64,000 bases of DNA from Bradyrhizobium retamae (GCF_001440415.1 NZ_LLYA01000013.1:140951-204950), one strand, 5' to 3'; positions 15,919 to 25,060 are shown, counted from the first letter of the stretch. Translations and numbers: made by a program. The notes: generated from the sequence alone by a model not told the origin.

Positions 15919-17025
15919 ATGCTGATCACCAATGTCCGGGCGCACCATATCCGTATTCCCTATGACGCCGGTGTCGCGAGTTTCAAGCAAGGAGCGTCCG
16001 CCATCTCGGCGCTGGAAATCGTCATGGTGGAAGTTTCGACCGACGCCGGCATCACGGGTTGGGGCGATGCCTTTGCCTATGTCTGCCCGCGAACCAGCTA
16101 CGCCGCCATCGAGGAAATGATTGCGCCGCAGGCGCTGGGACAGAAAGTTCCAGATGCGGCCGGTATTCCCGCCTTCATGGAACAGATCCAGCGCAACCTG
16201 CATCTGTTCGGCCGCTATGGCATCACCATGTTTGCGATCTCAGCGTTGGATATCGCGCTGTGGGACCTCGCAGCGAAGGTCAAGGGCGCGCCATTGCACC
16301 GCCTGATCGGCGAAGCCAGGCGGACCCGGATTCCTGCCTATGCGAGCCTGCTGCGGATCGGAAAGCCAGAGCTGATCGCAAGCGAATGCGAGACCGCGCT
16401 GCGGCAGGGCTACAAGGCGATCAAGCTGCACGAAACCACAACGCCTGCGGTATATGCCGCGCGGCAGGAGATCGGCGCCGGCATTCCGCTGATGGTCGAC
16501 TTGAACTGTCCGCTGAATGGCGAGGCCGCGATCGCCTTCGCGCATTCCTGCCGCGACGCAACGCCGATGTTCCTCGAGGAGCCGGTCTGGCCGCCGGAAG
16601 ATTTTGCAACGCTGGCCGAAGTGCGAAGCAAGGGCGGGCTCAACGTTGCGGCCGGAGAGAATGCCTGCACGGTTCACCAATTCAGGCAGATGCTGAAGGC
16701 GGGCGCGGTGAGCCATGCGCAACCCTCCGTCATCAAGGTCGGCGGCATCACCGAATATCTCAGGGTCGTCGACCTCGCCGACGAATTCGGCGTCAGGCTT
16801 GCACCGCATTCACCGTATTTCGGCCCGGGCTTCCTCGCGACGCTGCACTTGATGTCGCTGCGCGACGACGCAACCTTCGTCGAGGTGTTCTCCATGAAAC
16901 GTGCCGCCTGCTTGTGGCGCGGTCGCATCGACGTCGATGCCAATGGCAATGTGGAGGTGCCGCAGGGGCCCGGACTTGGTTACGAACCGGATAAGGCCAT
17001 CATGGAGCAATACCGTGTGGCGTAA
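15919..17025 (+). CDS. Mandelate racemase/muconate lactonizing family protein
   Basis: 368 aa of the enolase superfamily. KAIKLHE supplies a KxH-type second-strand motif in place of KxK; metal ligands follow in VDLNC, FLEEP and AGENA (Asp, Glu, Glu), and HSPYFGPG gives a C-terminal histidine. The family abstracts a proton next to a carboxylate for racemisation, dehydration or lactonisation. The KxH rather than KxK motif points away from classic MLE. Start chosen at the ATG with TTGGAGG 5 bp ahead; upstream codons are not protein-like. Confidence 0.83.
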   Translation: MLITNVRAHHIRIPYDAGVASFKQGASAISALEIVMVEVSTDAGITGWGDAFAYVCPRTSYAAIEEMIAPQALGQKVPDAAGIPAFMEQIQRNLHLFGRYGITMFAISALDIALWDLAAKVKGAPLHRLIGEARRTRIPAYASLLRIGKPELIASECETALRQGYKAIKLHETTTPAVYAARQEIGAGIPLMVDLNCPLNGEAAIAFAHSCRDATPMFLEEPVWPPEDFATLAEVRSKGGLNVAAGENACTVHQFRQMLKAGAVSHAQPSVIKVGGITEYLRVVDLADEFGVRLAPHSPYFGPGFLATLHLMSLRDDATFVEVFSMKRAACLWRGRIDVDANGNVEVPQGPGLGYEPDKAIMEQYRVA

Positions 17026-17040
17026 CCCGCGGGGCAGCCC

Positions 17041-17448
17041 CTACTTGGTGCCGTCTTTCGGCGTCGCCGCATCCTTCGCAGCAGGCGCTGAATCCTTCGC
17101 CGTGGGCGCGGCGGTCTTCTTCGCATCCTCTGCCGCCTTGTTCTGCGCCGCCTGCAACTCGCCGACCAGCTTCTGCAAGCCAATGACCGCGTTTTTCAAC
17201 GCCTCAATCTGCCGGTTGGCGGCATCAATTTTCTGCTGATGGTCGGTGGTGAGTTTTGTGATCGTCTTCTGCAGGAAGTCGACATTGCTCTGCAGGCAAG
17301 AGGTGCGCCGTTCCATGGTTTTTTCGACGGTGCAGATCTCGATGCCGGGAACGTCCTGCGCGTGGACGCTCGCCGGCAACAAAGCCATCAGCAGCGTGAT
17401 GGCGACGATCATGATCCTGGGCGTCGGAGCAATCATCAAAATCCTCAT
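17041..17448 (-). CDS. Secreted coiled-coil hypothetical protein
   Basis: 135 aa. Signal peptide (IMIVAITLLMALLPASVHA), then a short region with two cysteines (EICTVEKTMERRTSCLQ), a coiled coil from about 55 to 100 (DFLQKTITKLTTDHQQKI...ALKNAVIGLQKLVGELQAA) and a lysine/alanine/proline-rich low-complexity tail. Probably periplasmic, possibly disulfide-bonded. Converges with the enolase-family gene, 15 bp apart. No family recognised. Confidence 0.65.
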   Translation of the reverse strand: MRILMIAPTPRIMIVAITLLMALLPASVHAQDVPGIEICTVEKTMERRTSCLQSNVDFLQKTITKLTTDHQQKIDAANRQIEALKNAVIGLQKLVGELQAAQNKAAEDAKKTAAPTAKDSAPAAKDAATPKDGTK

Positions 17449-17630
17449 TCCACAAGCATCTCACGTAAGGGAACGTCTATCACGGCAATTTGCGCGAAGC
17501 AGGGCCCCGTCCCCAGAGATACCATACTGATACCTCATTCAGGCGTTGTGCTTCATCCCGTTAACAGTGGATGGATTTCGCCGCACCTCAAACCGGTGTG
17601 TTTGCCGGGTGCGGCAGTGGAGATTGATTG

Positions 17631-17864
17631 ATGGCAACGCGTGAAAAACGACTGGCGCAGTTCGATGGCAACGGGGAGCCGCCGCCGAACCTGCCGGTGG
17701 AAGTTCTTTGCGAGGATCACAGCGGAACCTATCAACTGCCGTTCGCCTGCCGATGGATCGACGGTCAATGGCGAAATGACAGGACCGGCGGCATGGTCGA
17801 GGCCACCGTGGTCGGTTGGCGACTGCCGCGGCCGAGATCTGAAAGCGCCGCGGAAAGACCCTGA
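17631..17864 (+). CDS. Small hypothetical protein
   Basis: 77 aa starting MATREKRLAQFDGNGEPPP. Contains CEDHSGTYQLPFACRWIDGQWRN, a compact Trp/Cys-containing stretch, and VEATVVGWRLPR, a pattern common in short rhizobial proteins of unknown role. A GGAG occurs upstream of the ATG. Cytoplasmic by sequence, basic. No function assigned. Confidence 0.6.
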   Translation: MATREKRLAQFDGNGEPPPNLPVEVLCEDHSGTYQLPFACRWIDGQWRNDRTGGMVEATVVGWRLPRPRSESAAERP

Positions 17865-18090
17865 CCCGTCGTAGATTGCGTCAGAATGGGACGGATGCGC
17901 GCGGAACTTTAAGGTTTGGAACAGCTACGGAACGAACCGCGCCCGAATCACCGATTTAGCGCCGTACGCTCCTGTTCACGGCTAGATGTCGCGCGCCATC
18001 CCAGCCGGCGCACCACATAAAGCACCACGGCAATCGGCCGCAGTCAGCGGCCGACGACAAAGGTTAATTCCTCGGCGGATGACATGGCGG

Positions 18091-18525
18091 TCAGCTCCAC
18101 GGCGTGGGCGGCGGCACCTTGTCGACCGCGGGAGGCACGTCGACGGTCTTGAAGTCGGCGGGGCTGACGATCTCGAGGTACTCCATGTCCTCCGAGTAAT
18201 CGTACAGGTAATGCGTGATGCCGGGCCGCTGGTGCACGACATCGCCGGCCTGCACCAAGGTCGACTTGTCCTCATACATGAAGCGCGCCCAGCCCTTGGT
18301 CATGATCACGATCTGGAATTCGCATTCGTGCTTGTGCCAGCCGGTGCCCTCTTCGGGCGGCAAGTCGGGGTTGGCCTTGACCAGATGGCAGATCACCTGC
18401 CCGCCGGTGGCATCGGCAATGCCGAGATCGCGGTACAGGAAGAAGTCGCGCAGACCTCCGCCCTTGAACTTGGTATCGCCGGGTTTGACGTGAGAGAATT
18501 TGCTGACGACGGCCTGCTTGTTCAT
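18091..18525 (-). CDS. Cupin-domain protein
   Basis: 144 aa, cytoplasmic. A single cupin with metal motif GTGWHKHECEFQIVIMTKGWARFMY split as H-x-H...E, and a second His in VVHQRPGITHYLYDYS. Start taken at MNKQAVVSKF because GGAGG lies 6-7 bp upstream; an in-frame upstream extension is unlikely. Small stand-alone cupins of this kind are often metal-dependent isomerases or dioxygenase-like proteins. Nothing nearby fixes the substrate. Confidence 0.75.
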   Translation of the reverse strand: MNKQAVVSKFSHVKPGDTKFKGGGLRDFFLYRDLGIADATGGQVICHLVKANPDLPPEEGTGWHKHECEFQIVIMTKGWARFMYEDKSTLVQAGDVVHQRPGITHYLYDYSEDMEYLEIVSPADFKTVDVPPAVDKVPPPTPWS

Positions 18526-18832
18526 CGAAGCCTCCACGGTTCGCGTTGGCGGGACCGCGACTGGCGAAGAGCGTCCAAATTTTCGGCAGCGTCGCATCGT
18601 CGCGTTCACGGCTGCATGCTGCTATGCGAAATTCACGCCAGTCGCGTTGCAATGCAGCGATTTGGCCGGCATCGGTGCAGTGAACCGCTTGGCCGGAGGC
18701 AGAAATCCGGCTTCAGCAGCTTGCGAAATGGCAAGAGGATCGGGCCCTGCGCCGGTCACGGCTGGCACGGGCTTGAGCAAAGCCTGCCCGTTGCCTGAGC
18801 CATCCAAACGGGCATGGCCGCGCCAGGCTTGC
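18526..18832. other. Intergenic stretch, 307 bp
   Basis: No gene supported. It must contain the leader of the cupin gene and the 3' region of the GST gene, both reading left. I see no strong hairpin. Confidence 0.5.
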
Positions 18833-19486
18833 CTAATATTCGACCTCGAGCTCCTCGATATCGGCCGGCTCTGCCTTGGCGGCCTCGATCCATTCCTGCA
18901 TTTCCGGCATCGCCATGATGGTCTTGGCGTAGGCCGCGAGAGTGGGCTCGAGTTTGACGTCATAGGTCATTAAACGGGTCACGACGGGCGCGTACATGGC
19001 ATCCGCCATGGTACGCTCCCCGAACAGGAACGGCCCGCCTGATTCCGCAAGGCATTCGCGCCAGATGGTGCAGACCCGGTCGATATCGGCCTGCGCGCGC
19101 GACCAGATCTTGAAGCCCGGGAAATGGCCCTTCAGGTTGACCGGCAGCGAGGCGCGCAGCGTGGTGAAGCCGGAATGGATCTCGCCGCAGATCGAGCGGC
19201 AATGGGCGCGGCGGATCCGGTCGGCCGGCAGCAGGCCGGCGTCGGGCATGACCTCGTTGAGATATTCCGCGATCGCCAGCGTATCCCAGATGGTGGCGCC
19301 GTCGTGGCGCAGGCACGGCACCAGGATCGACGACGACAGCAGCAGGATTTCAGCCCGCGCCGAGGCATCGTCGGGAGCGGTGGTGACCTCCTCGAACTCA
19401 AGCCCTGAGAACTTCGCCAGCAGCCAGCCGCGCAGCGACCAGGACGAGTAATTTTTGCTGGAGATGGTCAGTGTGGTCTTCGCCAT
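18833..19486 (-). CDS. Glutathione S-transferase family protein
   Basis: 217 aa. The thioredoxin-like N-terminal domain starts ISSKNYSSWSLRGWL, where the serines occupy the position of the glutathione-activating residue; SSSILVPCL gives the cis-proline; an all-helical C-terminal domain follows (IHSGFTTLRASLP, FGERTMADAMYAPVV). The start MAKTTLTIS was preferred over a 34-codon extension that has poor codon character. It could conjugate glutathione to electrophiles; substrate unknown. Divergent from phaZ. Confidence 0.83.
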   Translation of the reverse strand: MAKTTLTISSKNYSSWSLRGWLLAKFSGLEFEEVTTAPDDASARAEILLLSSSILVPCLRHDGATIWDTLAIAEYLNEVMPDAGLLPADRIRRAHCRSICGEIHSGFTTLRASLPVNLKGHFPGFKIWSRAQADIDRVCTIWRECLAESGGPFLFGERTMADAMYAPVVTRLMTYDVKLEPTLAAYAKTIMAMPEMQEWIEAAKAEPADIEELEVEY

Positions 19487-19663
19487 ATGGCCTTCCCTCG
19501 AACCCCAAAAACGCCTCTTGCACAGCCAAGGGCGGCCGACCGCGCCGCCGCCAATGCCTGTGCGCTGGGCATTTGCGCAGCAAACCACGTGCCAGTTTTA
19601 GAGGCGGCCGGGCCCGCTGTGGCGTCGATATTGCATGGCGTCATGGGACAGGGGCTGATGTGA

Positions 19664-20887
19664 ATGATGTCAATGATGTACCAGGCCTATCAGAACCACA
19701 TGGACCTGACGTCGCCATGGCGGACCGGGGCTGCAGCGGCGCTCAGGTATCTCAATCTGGTGCCGCAGGGGGTCTCCGACAGACTGTTCGGCCGGCTCGC
19801 CGCCTCGCTCGAGCTGATCTCGCGCTCCTCCCTCACCTATCACCGGCCAGCCTATGGCATAGACAGGGTACTGGTCGGCAACCGGGAGCTGGAGGTGACT
19901 GAGGAAGTCACCTTTGCCACCCCGTTCGGCTCGCTGCTGCATTTCAAGAAGGAGAACGCGCCGGAGCAGCCGCGGCTGCTCTTGGTAGCGCCGATGTCCG
20001 GCCATTTCGCGACGCTGTTGCGAGCCACCGTGAAGACGCTGCTGCAGGACCACGACGTCTACATCACCGACTGGCACAATCCGCGCGACATTCCGCTTCA
20101 CGCCGGCCGGTTCGGGCTGGAGGATTACACCGATCATCTGATCACCTTCCTGGACAAGATCGGCCCGCGTGCGCACATGGTCGCGATCTGCCAGCCGTCG
20201 GTCTCGGCGCTGGCTGCGGCTGCCGTGATGTCGGAGGATAATCACCCGGCCCGCCCAGCCACGCTGACCCTGATGGCCGGGCCGATCGACACGCGGATCC
20301 AGCCGACCAAGGTCAATGAATTCGCCAAGAGCAAGCCGATCAACTGGTTCGAAAAGAACCTGATCAATTACGTGCCGGTGCAGTGCAAGGGCGCGTTCCG
20401 AAAAGTCTATCCCGGCTTCGTGCAGCTCACCGCCTTCGTATCGATGAATCTGGAGCGCCACGTCAAGCAGCACATCGACCTCGCCAATCATCTCGCCAGG
20501 GGCGAGAAGGAAAAGGCCGCGATCATCAAGACCTTCTACGACGAATATTTTGCGGTCATGGACCTGCCCGCTGAGTTCTATATCGAGACCGTGCGCGACG
20601 TGTTTCAGGAGCATCTGTTGCCGCAGGGCAAACTGATGCATCGCGGCCGGCCGGTGAGCCCGGCCGCGATCAGGCGCATGGGCCTGATGACGGTCGAAGG
20701 CGAAAAGGACGATATCTGCTCGATAGGCCAGACGCTGGCGGCACAAGACCTCTGCACCGGCGTGCGCGCCTATCGCAAGGTGCACCACATGCAGGCCGGC
20801 GTCGGCCATTACGGCGTGTTCTCCGGCAAGCGCTGGAACAACGAGATCTATCCGCTGCTGCGGGATTTCGTGCATGTGAATTCGTGA
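19664..20887 (+). CDS. phaZ: Intracellular poly(3-hydroxybutyrate) depolymerase
   Basis: 407 aa, an alpha/beta hydrolase of the intracellular PHB depolymerase family. The nucleophile elbow is VAICQPSV with C176, as in the PhaZa1 group where cysteine replaces serine. HMQAGVGHYGVFSG supplies the catalytic histidine near the C-terminus; EGEKDDIC the aspartate. No signal peptide, fitting action on native cytoplasmic PHB granules, releasing hydroxybutyrate for carbon and reductant. Several in-frame ATGs (MMSMM) cluster at the start, so the exact first codon is uncertain by a few residues. Confidence 0.88.
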   Translation: MMSMMYQAYQNHMDLTSPWRTGAAAALRYLNLVPQGVSDRLFGRLAASLELISRSSLTYHRPAYGIDRVLVGNRELEVTEEVTFATPFGSLLHFKKENAPEQPRLLLVAPMSGHFATLLRATVKTLLQDHDVYITDWHNPRDIPLHAGRFGLEDYTDHLITFLDKIGPRAHMVAICQPSVSALAAAAVMSEDNHPARPATLTLMAGPIDTRIQPTKVNEFAKSKPINWFEKNLINYVPVQCKGAFRKVYPGFVQLTAFVSMNLERHVKQHIDLANHLARGEKEKAAIIKTFYDEYFAVMDLPAEFYIETVRDVFQEHLLPQGKLMHRGRPVSPAAIRRMGLMTVEGEKDDICSIGQTLAAQDLCTGVRAYRKVHHMQAGVGHYGVFSGKRWNNEIYPLLRDFVHVNS

Positions 20888-20897
20888 ACTGTAGTCA

Positions 20898-20931
20898 CCT
20901 CTCCCGCTTCCTCCCCCGCAAGCGGGAGAGG
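20898..20931. repeat. 12-bp perfect inverted repeat after phaZ
   Basis: CCTCTCCCGCTT (20898-20909) and AAGCGGGAGAGG (20920-20931) with a 10-nt loop. It starts 10 bp after the phaZ stop. There is no T-run, so it is more likely a dispersed hairpin or mRNA 3' stabiliser than a classic terminator. Confidence 0.65.
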
Positions 20932-21027
20932 GAACGCACCGCCATTGTCGAACTAGCCGCCTCCCTCTACGCGCGCTAACATTCTCCCAAGGACGACCGC
21001 TCAAGAGTTGTCCGGGAGGAAGCATCA

Positions 21028-21822
21028 ATGCGACTTTCTGCAAATCTCCGCGCCCTCACCCTCGCCACTCTCAGCGTATTCCTGCTGACCGTCACAGCCA
21101 CAGCCGCCGAGGTGCGGGTGATGATCTCGGGCGGGCTGTCGGCCGCCTACAAGGCGCTGGTGCCCGAATTCGAGCGCGCTGCAGGCCACAAGGTGCTGAC
21201 CGCCTACGGCCCCTCGATGGGCACGACGACCAATGCCATTCCGGTGCGGCTGGAGCGCGGCGAGCCTGCGGACGTCCTGATCATGGTCGGCTATGCGCTC
21301 GACGATCTCGTCAAGAAGGGAAAGGCGACCGCTGACAGCAAAGTCGATCTCGTCAAGTCGCCGATCGGGGTTGCCGTCAAGTTGGGCACGCCGAAGCCTG
21401 ATATCAGCACAGCCGACGCGCTCAAGCGCGCGCTGCTGGCGGTGAAGTCGGTCGCCTATTCCGACAGCGCCAGCGGCGTCTATGTTTCGACCGAGATGTT
21501 CGGCAAGCTCGGCATTACGGAAGCAATGAAAGACAAAGCGAGAAAAATCCCGGCAACCCCGGTCGGCGAGATCGTCGCGCGCGGCGATGCCGAGATCGGC
21601 TTCCAGCAGATCAGCGAACTAATGCCGGTGGAAGGCATCGAAATCGTCGGCCCGCTGCCGGACGAATTGCAGAAGATCACGGTGTTTTCAGCAGGGATCG
21701 CCACCGTCTCGAAAGAATCCGAGGCCGGCAAGGCGCTGATCAAGTTCCTCGCCTCGCCCGCCGCCCGCCCCGAGATCGTCAAGAGCGGGCTGGACCCGAT
21801 TCCGGCGGGCGCGACGAACTAA
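21028..21822 (+). CDS. Periplasmic molybdate-type solute-binding protein
   Basis: 264 aa with a signal peptide (LTLATLSVFLLTVTATAA) and a ModA/SBP_bac_11-like fold: VRVMISGGLSAAYKALVPEF, GEPADVLIMVGYALDDLVKKG, YSDSASGVY, EIGFQQISELMPVEGIEIVGPLP. ModA-like proteins bind oxyanions such as molybdate or tungstate, but this subgroup also includes proteins with no nearby ABC transporter, as here. Cargo unknown. It has its own upstream space after the phaZ hairpin. Confidence 0.8.
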   Translation: MRLSANLRALTLATLSVFLLTVTATAAEVRVMISGGLSAAYKALVPEFERAAGHKVLTAYGPSMGTTTNAIPVRLERGEPADVLIMVGYALDDLVKKGKATADSKVDLVKSPIGVAVKLGTPKPDISTADALKRALLAVKSVAYSDSASGVYVSTEMFGKLGITEAMKDKARKIPATPVGEIVARGDAEIGFQQISELMPVEGIEIVGPLPDELQKITVFSAGIATVSKESEAGKALIKFLASPAARPEIVKSGLDPIPAGATN

Positions 21823-21913
21823 AGCACCGCAGGCCTGGACACAAAATCGCGAAAACAACCCCATGCAAAGTAGGTTTGCGCCTCCACGAAAAGCCAGACG
21901 CGAACGGGGCGCC

Positions 21914-23650
21914 CTACCGATGCCCACCGTGCTGGATTGCCAGCAGCACGATCACGGCCAGCGCCAGCACAACGGTCGTGCTTTTCCAGAACAGAAGCGG
22001 ATTGCGCTCGATCAGTGGTGTCGATGACGTCGAGAGATACTTCGCGTTGGGTTGACGCAGGTCGAACAAAAACTCCGAAAAACTGTCATAGCGCTTGTAG
22101 GGATTAGGGTGCACGGCCTTCTCGAGCGTGCCGTCGATCCATTGCGGCACGTCGCGGTCGCCATGCGACGCCGGACGGTAGACCAGCCTGTTGAACTGCG
22201 ATCGCGTTCGCGCCGTCGCGATCTGCGCGCCGTAGGGCAGTTTTCCGGTCAGCATCTGATAGGTGATGACACCGAGCGAGAACAGATCGGAGCGCGAGGT
22301 CGCCGGCTCGCCGAGAAAATATTCCGGCGCGGTGTATTGCTGCGTGCCCAGAATGTCGCTGCGCATGCCTGATGGCTCGGCCTCGACGACGCCGGTGATC
22401 CTGGTCGAGCCGAAATCGATGATCTTCACGGTGCCCGTAGCATCGATCATGATGTTGTCGGGCCTGACGTCCTGGTGCAGCATCTCCTTGCGATGGAAGG
22501 CGCGCAAGCCCTTGGCGATCTGCTCGACGATGCCGCGCACGGTTTCCAGGCTTGGTTTTGGATTGTCGATCATCCATTGCGTCAGTGTCTGGCCGTCGAT
22601 GTATTCGGTCGCGACATACAGGAAGTTGCGCTTGCGCTGCAGCAGGCAGGGTTTCAGCACATGCGGGCTGTCGATCCGCCGCGCCACCCACTCCTCCATC
22701 ATGAACCGCTTCAGGTAAGCGGGATCGTCGCGCAGATCGATCGACGGGATCTTGATGGTGACCACCGCATCGGTTTCGATGTCGACGGCGAGATAGATAT
22801 GGCTGCGGCTGGAGCCGTGCAGCTCGCGGACGATCCGGTAGCCGTCGAAAACCGCCCGTGCCTCCAGGAGCGGCGGCAGCGGCAGCTCATGCGGCTGGGC
22901 GAACACTTCGCTGGCGGCGCCGTCGGGCACCTCATCGACGCGGACGATCTGGACGGTGAGATTGTCCTTGCTGCCGGCTTCAAAAGCCTGGTCGACAATC
23001 CCCTTCGCGGCCGCATCGAGATCGGCGCCGCCCTCGTTCACCGCCTTTGCGATGCGACGGGCGCTAAGATGCTCGTAGATGCCGTCGGTCACGAGCACAA
23101 AGACGTCGCCCGGCTCGAGCCGCAGCATCTGGTAGTCGATCTCGATTTGCGGATTTACGCCGAGCGCCCGGCCGAGATAGCTCTGCTGGGAGGAGATGAC
23201 GATGCGGTGGTCGTTGGTCAATTGCTCCAGCGTGTTGCCGGAGAGGCGATAGATGCGGGAATCGCCGATGTGAAAGAGATGCGCCGTGGTCGACTTGATG
23301 ACCATGGCGGAGAGCGTACAGACGTAACCACGGTCCTTGTCATAGGCATACTGGCTGCGCGTCTGCGAATGCAGCCAGGAATTGGTCGCCTCCAGCACAC
23401 GCTGCGCCGAGGTGCGCACCGACCAGGATTCCGAGGTGCAGTAATAGTCGGTCAAAAAACCCTTGACCGCCGATTCCGCGGCGACCCGGCTGACCTTGCT
23501 CGTGCTGATTCCGTCGGCGAGCACGATGGAAATGCCCTTGAGGCTGAGCAGCGGCTCGTCCGGGATCAGGACGCCATGGAAATCCTGGTTGGTTTCCTTG
23601 AGGCCCTTATCGGAAAATTGTCCGACGGATATTTTCAGCTCGCGCGGCAT
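21914..23650 (-). CDS. PP2C phosphatase - Ser/Thr kinase fusion with C-terminal membrane helix
   Basis: 578 aa. Residues 1-240 form a PP2C phosphatase with metal ligands in NQDF (21-24), LADGIS (44-49), GDSR (129-132), TDG (188-190) and KDN (228-230). Residues 265-530 form a protein kinase: K300 (VTIK), H392-Q-D394, N399, DFG 412-414 and APE 441-443 are present, so it may be active, but the glycine loop is degenerate (ELHGSSRSHIYLA). A membrane helix (about 553-571) with a tiny tail ends the protein, so both catalytic domains face the cytoplasm. It lies downstream of the FNT channel gene. In pseudomonads a similar fusion sits in the nitrate assimilation locus. Confidence 0.9.
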   Translation of the reverse strand: MPRELKISVGQFSDKGLKETNQDFHGVLIPDEPLLSLKGISIVLADGISTSKVSRVAAESAVKGFLTDYYCTSESWSVRTSAQRVLEATNSWLHSQTRSQYAYDKDRGYVCTLSAMVIKSTTAHLFHIGDSRIYRLSGNTLEQLTNDHRIVISSQQSYLGRALGVNPQIEIDYQMLRLEPGDVFVLVTDGIYEHLSARRIAKAVNEGGADLDAAAKGIVDQAFEAGSKDNLTVQIVRVDEVPDGAASEVFAQPHELPLPPLLEARAVFDGYRIVRELHGSSRSHIYLAVDIETDAVVTIKIPSIDLRDDPAYLKRFMMEEWVARRIDSPHVLKPCLLQRKRNFLYVATEYIDGQTLTQWMIDNPKPSLETVRGIVEQIAKGLRAFHRKEMLHQDVRPDNIMIDATGTVKIIDFGSTRITGVVEAEPSGMRSDILGTQQYTAPEYFLGEPATSRSDLFSLGVITYQMLTGKLPYGAQIATARTRSQFNRLVYRPASHGDRDVPQWIDGTLEKAVHPNPYKRYDSFSEFLFDLRQPNAKYLSTSSTPLIERNPLLFWKSTTVVLALAVIVLLAIQHGGHR

Positions 23651-23670
23651 TCCCGGCTTTCACGACAATA

Positions 23671-23696
23671 GGCCTCTCCCCTTGCGAGGAGAGGCC
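23671..23696. promoter_or_regulatory. Intercistronic hairpin between channel and kinase genes
   Basis: GGCCTCTCC (23671-23679) and GGAGAGGCC (23688-23696) form a perfect 9-bp stem with an 8-nt loop in the 62-bp gap. No T-run follows, so it may lower rather than stop read-through or mark an RNA processing point. Confidence 0.5.
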
Positions 23697-23712
23697 CATC
23701 CTCATCTTAAGA

Positions 23713-24564
23713 TCAAGCGGCAATGCGCGAGGACGGCCGCGAAGATGCCGCAGCCGACGCGCTGCGCGACGGGCCGGTCTTGACGTGGGTCGCGTACAGC
23801 GTCAGCCCGGTGAAGGCGAGGCCGCCGACGAGGTTGCCGATGACCGTCGGAATCTCGTTCCAGAAGATGTAATCCCACCAGGTGAACTTGCCGCCGAGCA
23901 GGAGTCCGGACGGGAACAGGAACATGTTCACGATGGAATGCTCGAAGGTCATGAAGAAGAACAGCATGATCGGCATCCACATCGCGATCACCTTGCCGCT
24001 GACGTGCGTGGAGATCATCGCGCCGACGACGCCGGCCGATACCATCCAATTGCAGAGCATGCCGCGGACGAACAGCGTGAGCATGCCGGCCGCGCCATGA
24101 TCGGCATAGCCGACGGTGCGGCTTTCGCCGATGGTGCCGATCACCTGGCCGACCTTGTCCGGTGGCTGCGACCAGCCAAAGGTGAACACGATCGCCATCA
24201 TCACGGCGACCGTGAAGGCGCCGGCGAAATTTCCGATGAAGACGAGGCCCCAGTTGCGCAGCACGCCGCCGAGCGTGACGCCCGGGCGCTTGTCGATCAG
24301 TGCCAGCGGACACAGAACGAAGACGCCGGTGAGCAGGTCGAAGCCCAGCAGGTACAGCATGCAGAAGCCGACCGGGAACAGCGCGGCGCCGACGATCGGC
24401 ACGCCGGTCTGCACGTTGATGGTGATCGCAAACGCCGCGGCAAGCGCGAGGATCGCTCCGGCCATGTAGGCGCGGATGACCGTATCGCGCGTCGACATGA
24501 AGATTTTGGATTCTCCGGCGTCGACCATCTTGGTCACGAATTCCGAAGGCGCGAGATAGGCCAT
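23713..24564 (-). CDS. Formate/nitrite transporter (FNT) family channel
   Basis: 283 aa with six hydrophobic spans of the FNT pentameric channel family. Signature segments: GFCMLYLLGFDLLTGVF, LRNWGLVFIGNFAGA, ADHGAAGMLTLFVRGMLCNWMV and FFMTFEHSIVNMFLFPSG. The histidine in FEHSIVN is the conserved pore residue. The last 30 residues are a Ser/Ala/Arg-rich cytoplasmic tail. It likely carries nitrite or formate. Start MAYLAPSEF was chosen by the GGGGGA site upstream and family starts. Adjacent to the PP2C-kinase fusion on the same strand, as in nitrate-assimilation loci. Confidence 0.85.
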   Translation of the reverse strand: MAYLAPSEFVTKMVDAGESKIFMSTRDTVIRAYMAGAILALAAAFAITINVQTGVPIVGAALFPVGFCMLYLLGFDLLTGVFVLCPLALIDKRPGVTLGGVLRNWGLVFIGNFAGAFTVAVMMAIVFTFGWSQPPDKVGQVIGTIGESRTVGYADHGAAGMLTLFVRGMLCNWMVSAGVVGAMISTHVSGKVIAMWMPIMLFFFMTFEHSIVNMFLFPSGLLLGGKFTWWDYIFWNEIPTVIGNLVGGLAFTGLTLYATHVKTGPSRSASAAASSRPSSRIAA

Positions 24565-24971
24565 TCCAGTCCCCCTTTCGAGACAACGTTGAAGCGCGCC
24601 GGATGCTGCGCAGCCGTGCACCGATTGAATGAAAAATCTTGCCGTCCTCGTGCGCGACCGATCCCGCGCCGCCTTTGAGCGGCACAGAACGACGCGGGGT
24701 CATGCCCGACCAGGAACTGAGGATGCGCGAGCTATCGTGAGGTGGTCCCGAAGACTGCTCGAAGCGCCTCACGCGAGGCCGCTTGATCCCAACGCCTTCG
24801 GCCAACGCTGGCCTTGGCAATCCGAACGGACGGCAGTCGTCATTGACTGAGACAGGATTAAGCAATCGATGTGCCAACCCGAAATCGAGCCGTAGGCTCA
24901 AAAAAGCGCGTATTTCTACGTGGTTGTGCCCCTATCGCGCGGTGCCTGGAGAGGAACGGCTGCCTTGTATT

Positions 24972-24985
24972 TGTGCAGTTGCACA
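24972..24985. promoter_or_regulatory. Palindrome TGTGCA-N2-TGCACA
   Basis: Perfect 6-bp arms with a 2-bp spacer in the long region upstream of the FNT gene, about 410 bp before its start. Its distance from the gene is large; it is listed only as a candidate regulator site. Confidence 0.3.
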
Positions 24986-25018
24986 TATGTTGGCGCCTGC
25001 TGTGCAGCCCGCCACATC

Positions 25019-25046
25019 CGTCATTCGGGCGCGCACCGGAATGACG
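25019..25046. repeat. Inverted repeat at the end of the solute-binding gene
   Basis: CGTCATTC (25019-25026) and GAATGACG (25039-25046), 12-nt loop, 14 bp beyond the stop of the gene at 25061. It resembles half of the dispersed GTCATTGC repeat. It may act as 3' structure for that transcript. Confidence 0.5.
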
Positions 25047-25060
25047 TGAGGATAGATCGC

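Larger units (their letters stand above)
24565..25060. other. Intergenic stretch, 496 bp, upstream of the FNT gene
   Basis: No gene supported. It holds the FNT promoter. Noted structures: the palindrome TGTGCA-GT-TGCACA at 24972-24985, and CGTCATTC...GAATGACG at 25019-25046, a degenerate relative of the dispersed repeat, just after the solute-binding gene's stop. Confidence 0.5.

Noticed and set aside
19670..21043. Long open frame (457 codons) opposite phaZ
   Set aside because: It is an antisense shadow produced by G/C-ending codons; Arg/His/Gly/Ala-rich product, no family motif, while phaZ on the plus strand has full motifs.
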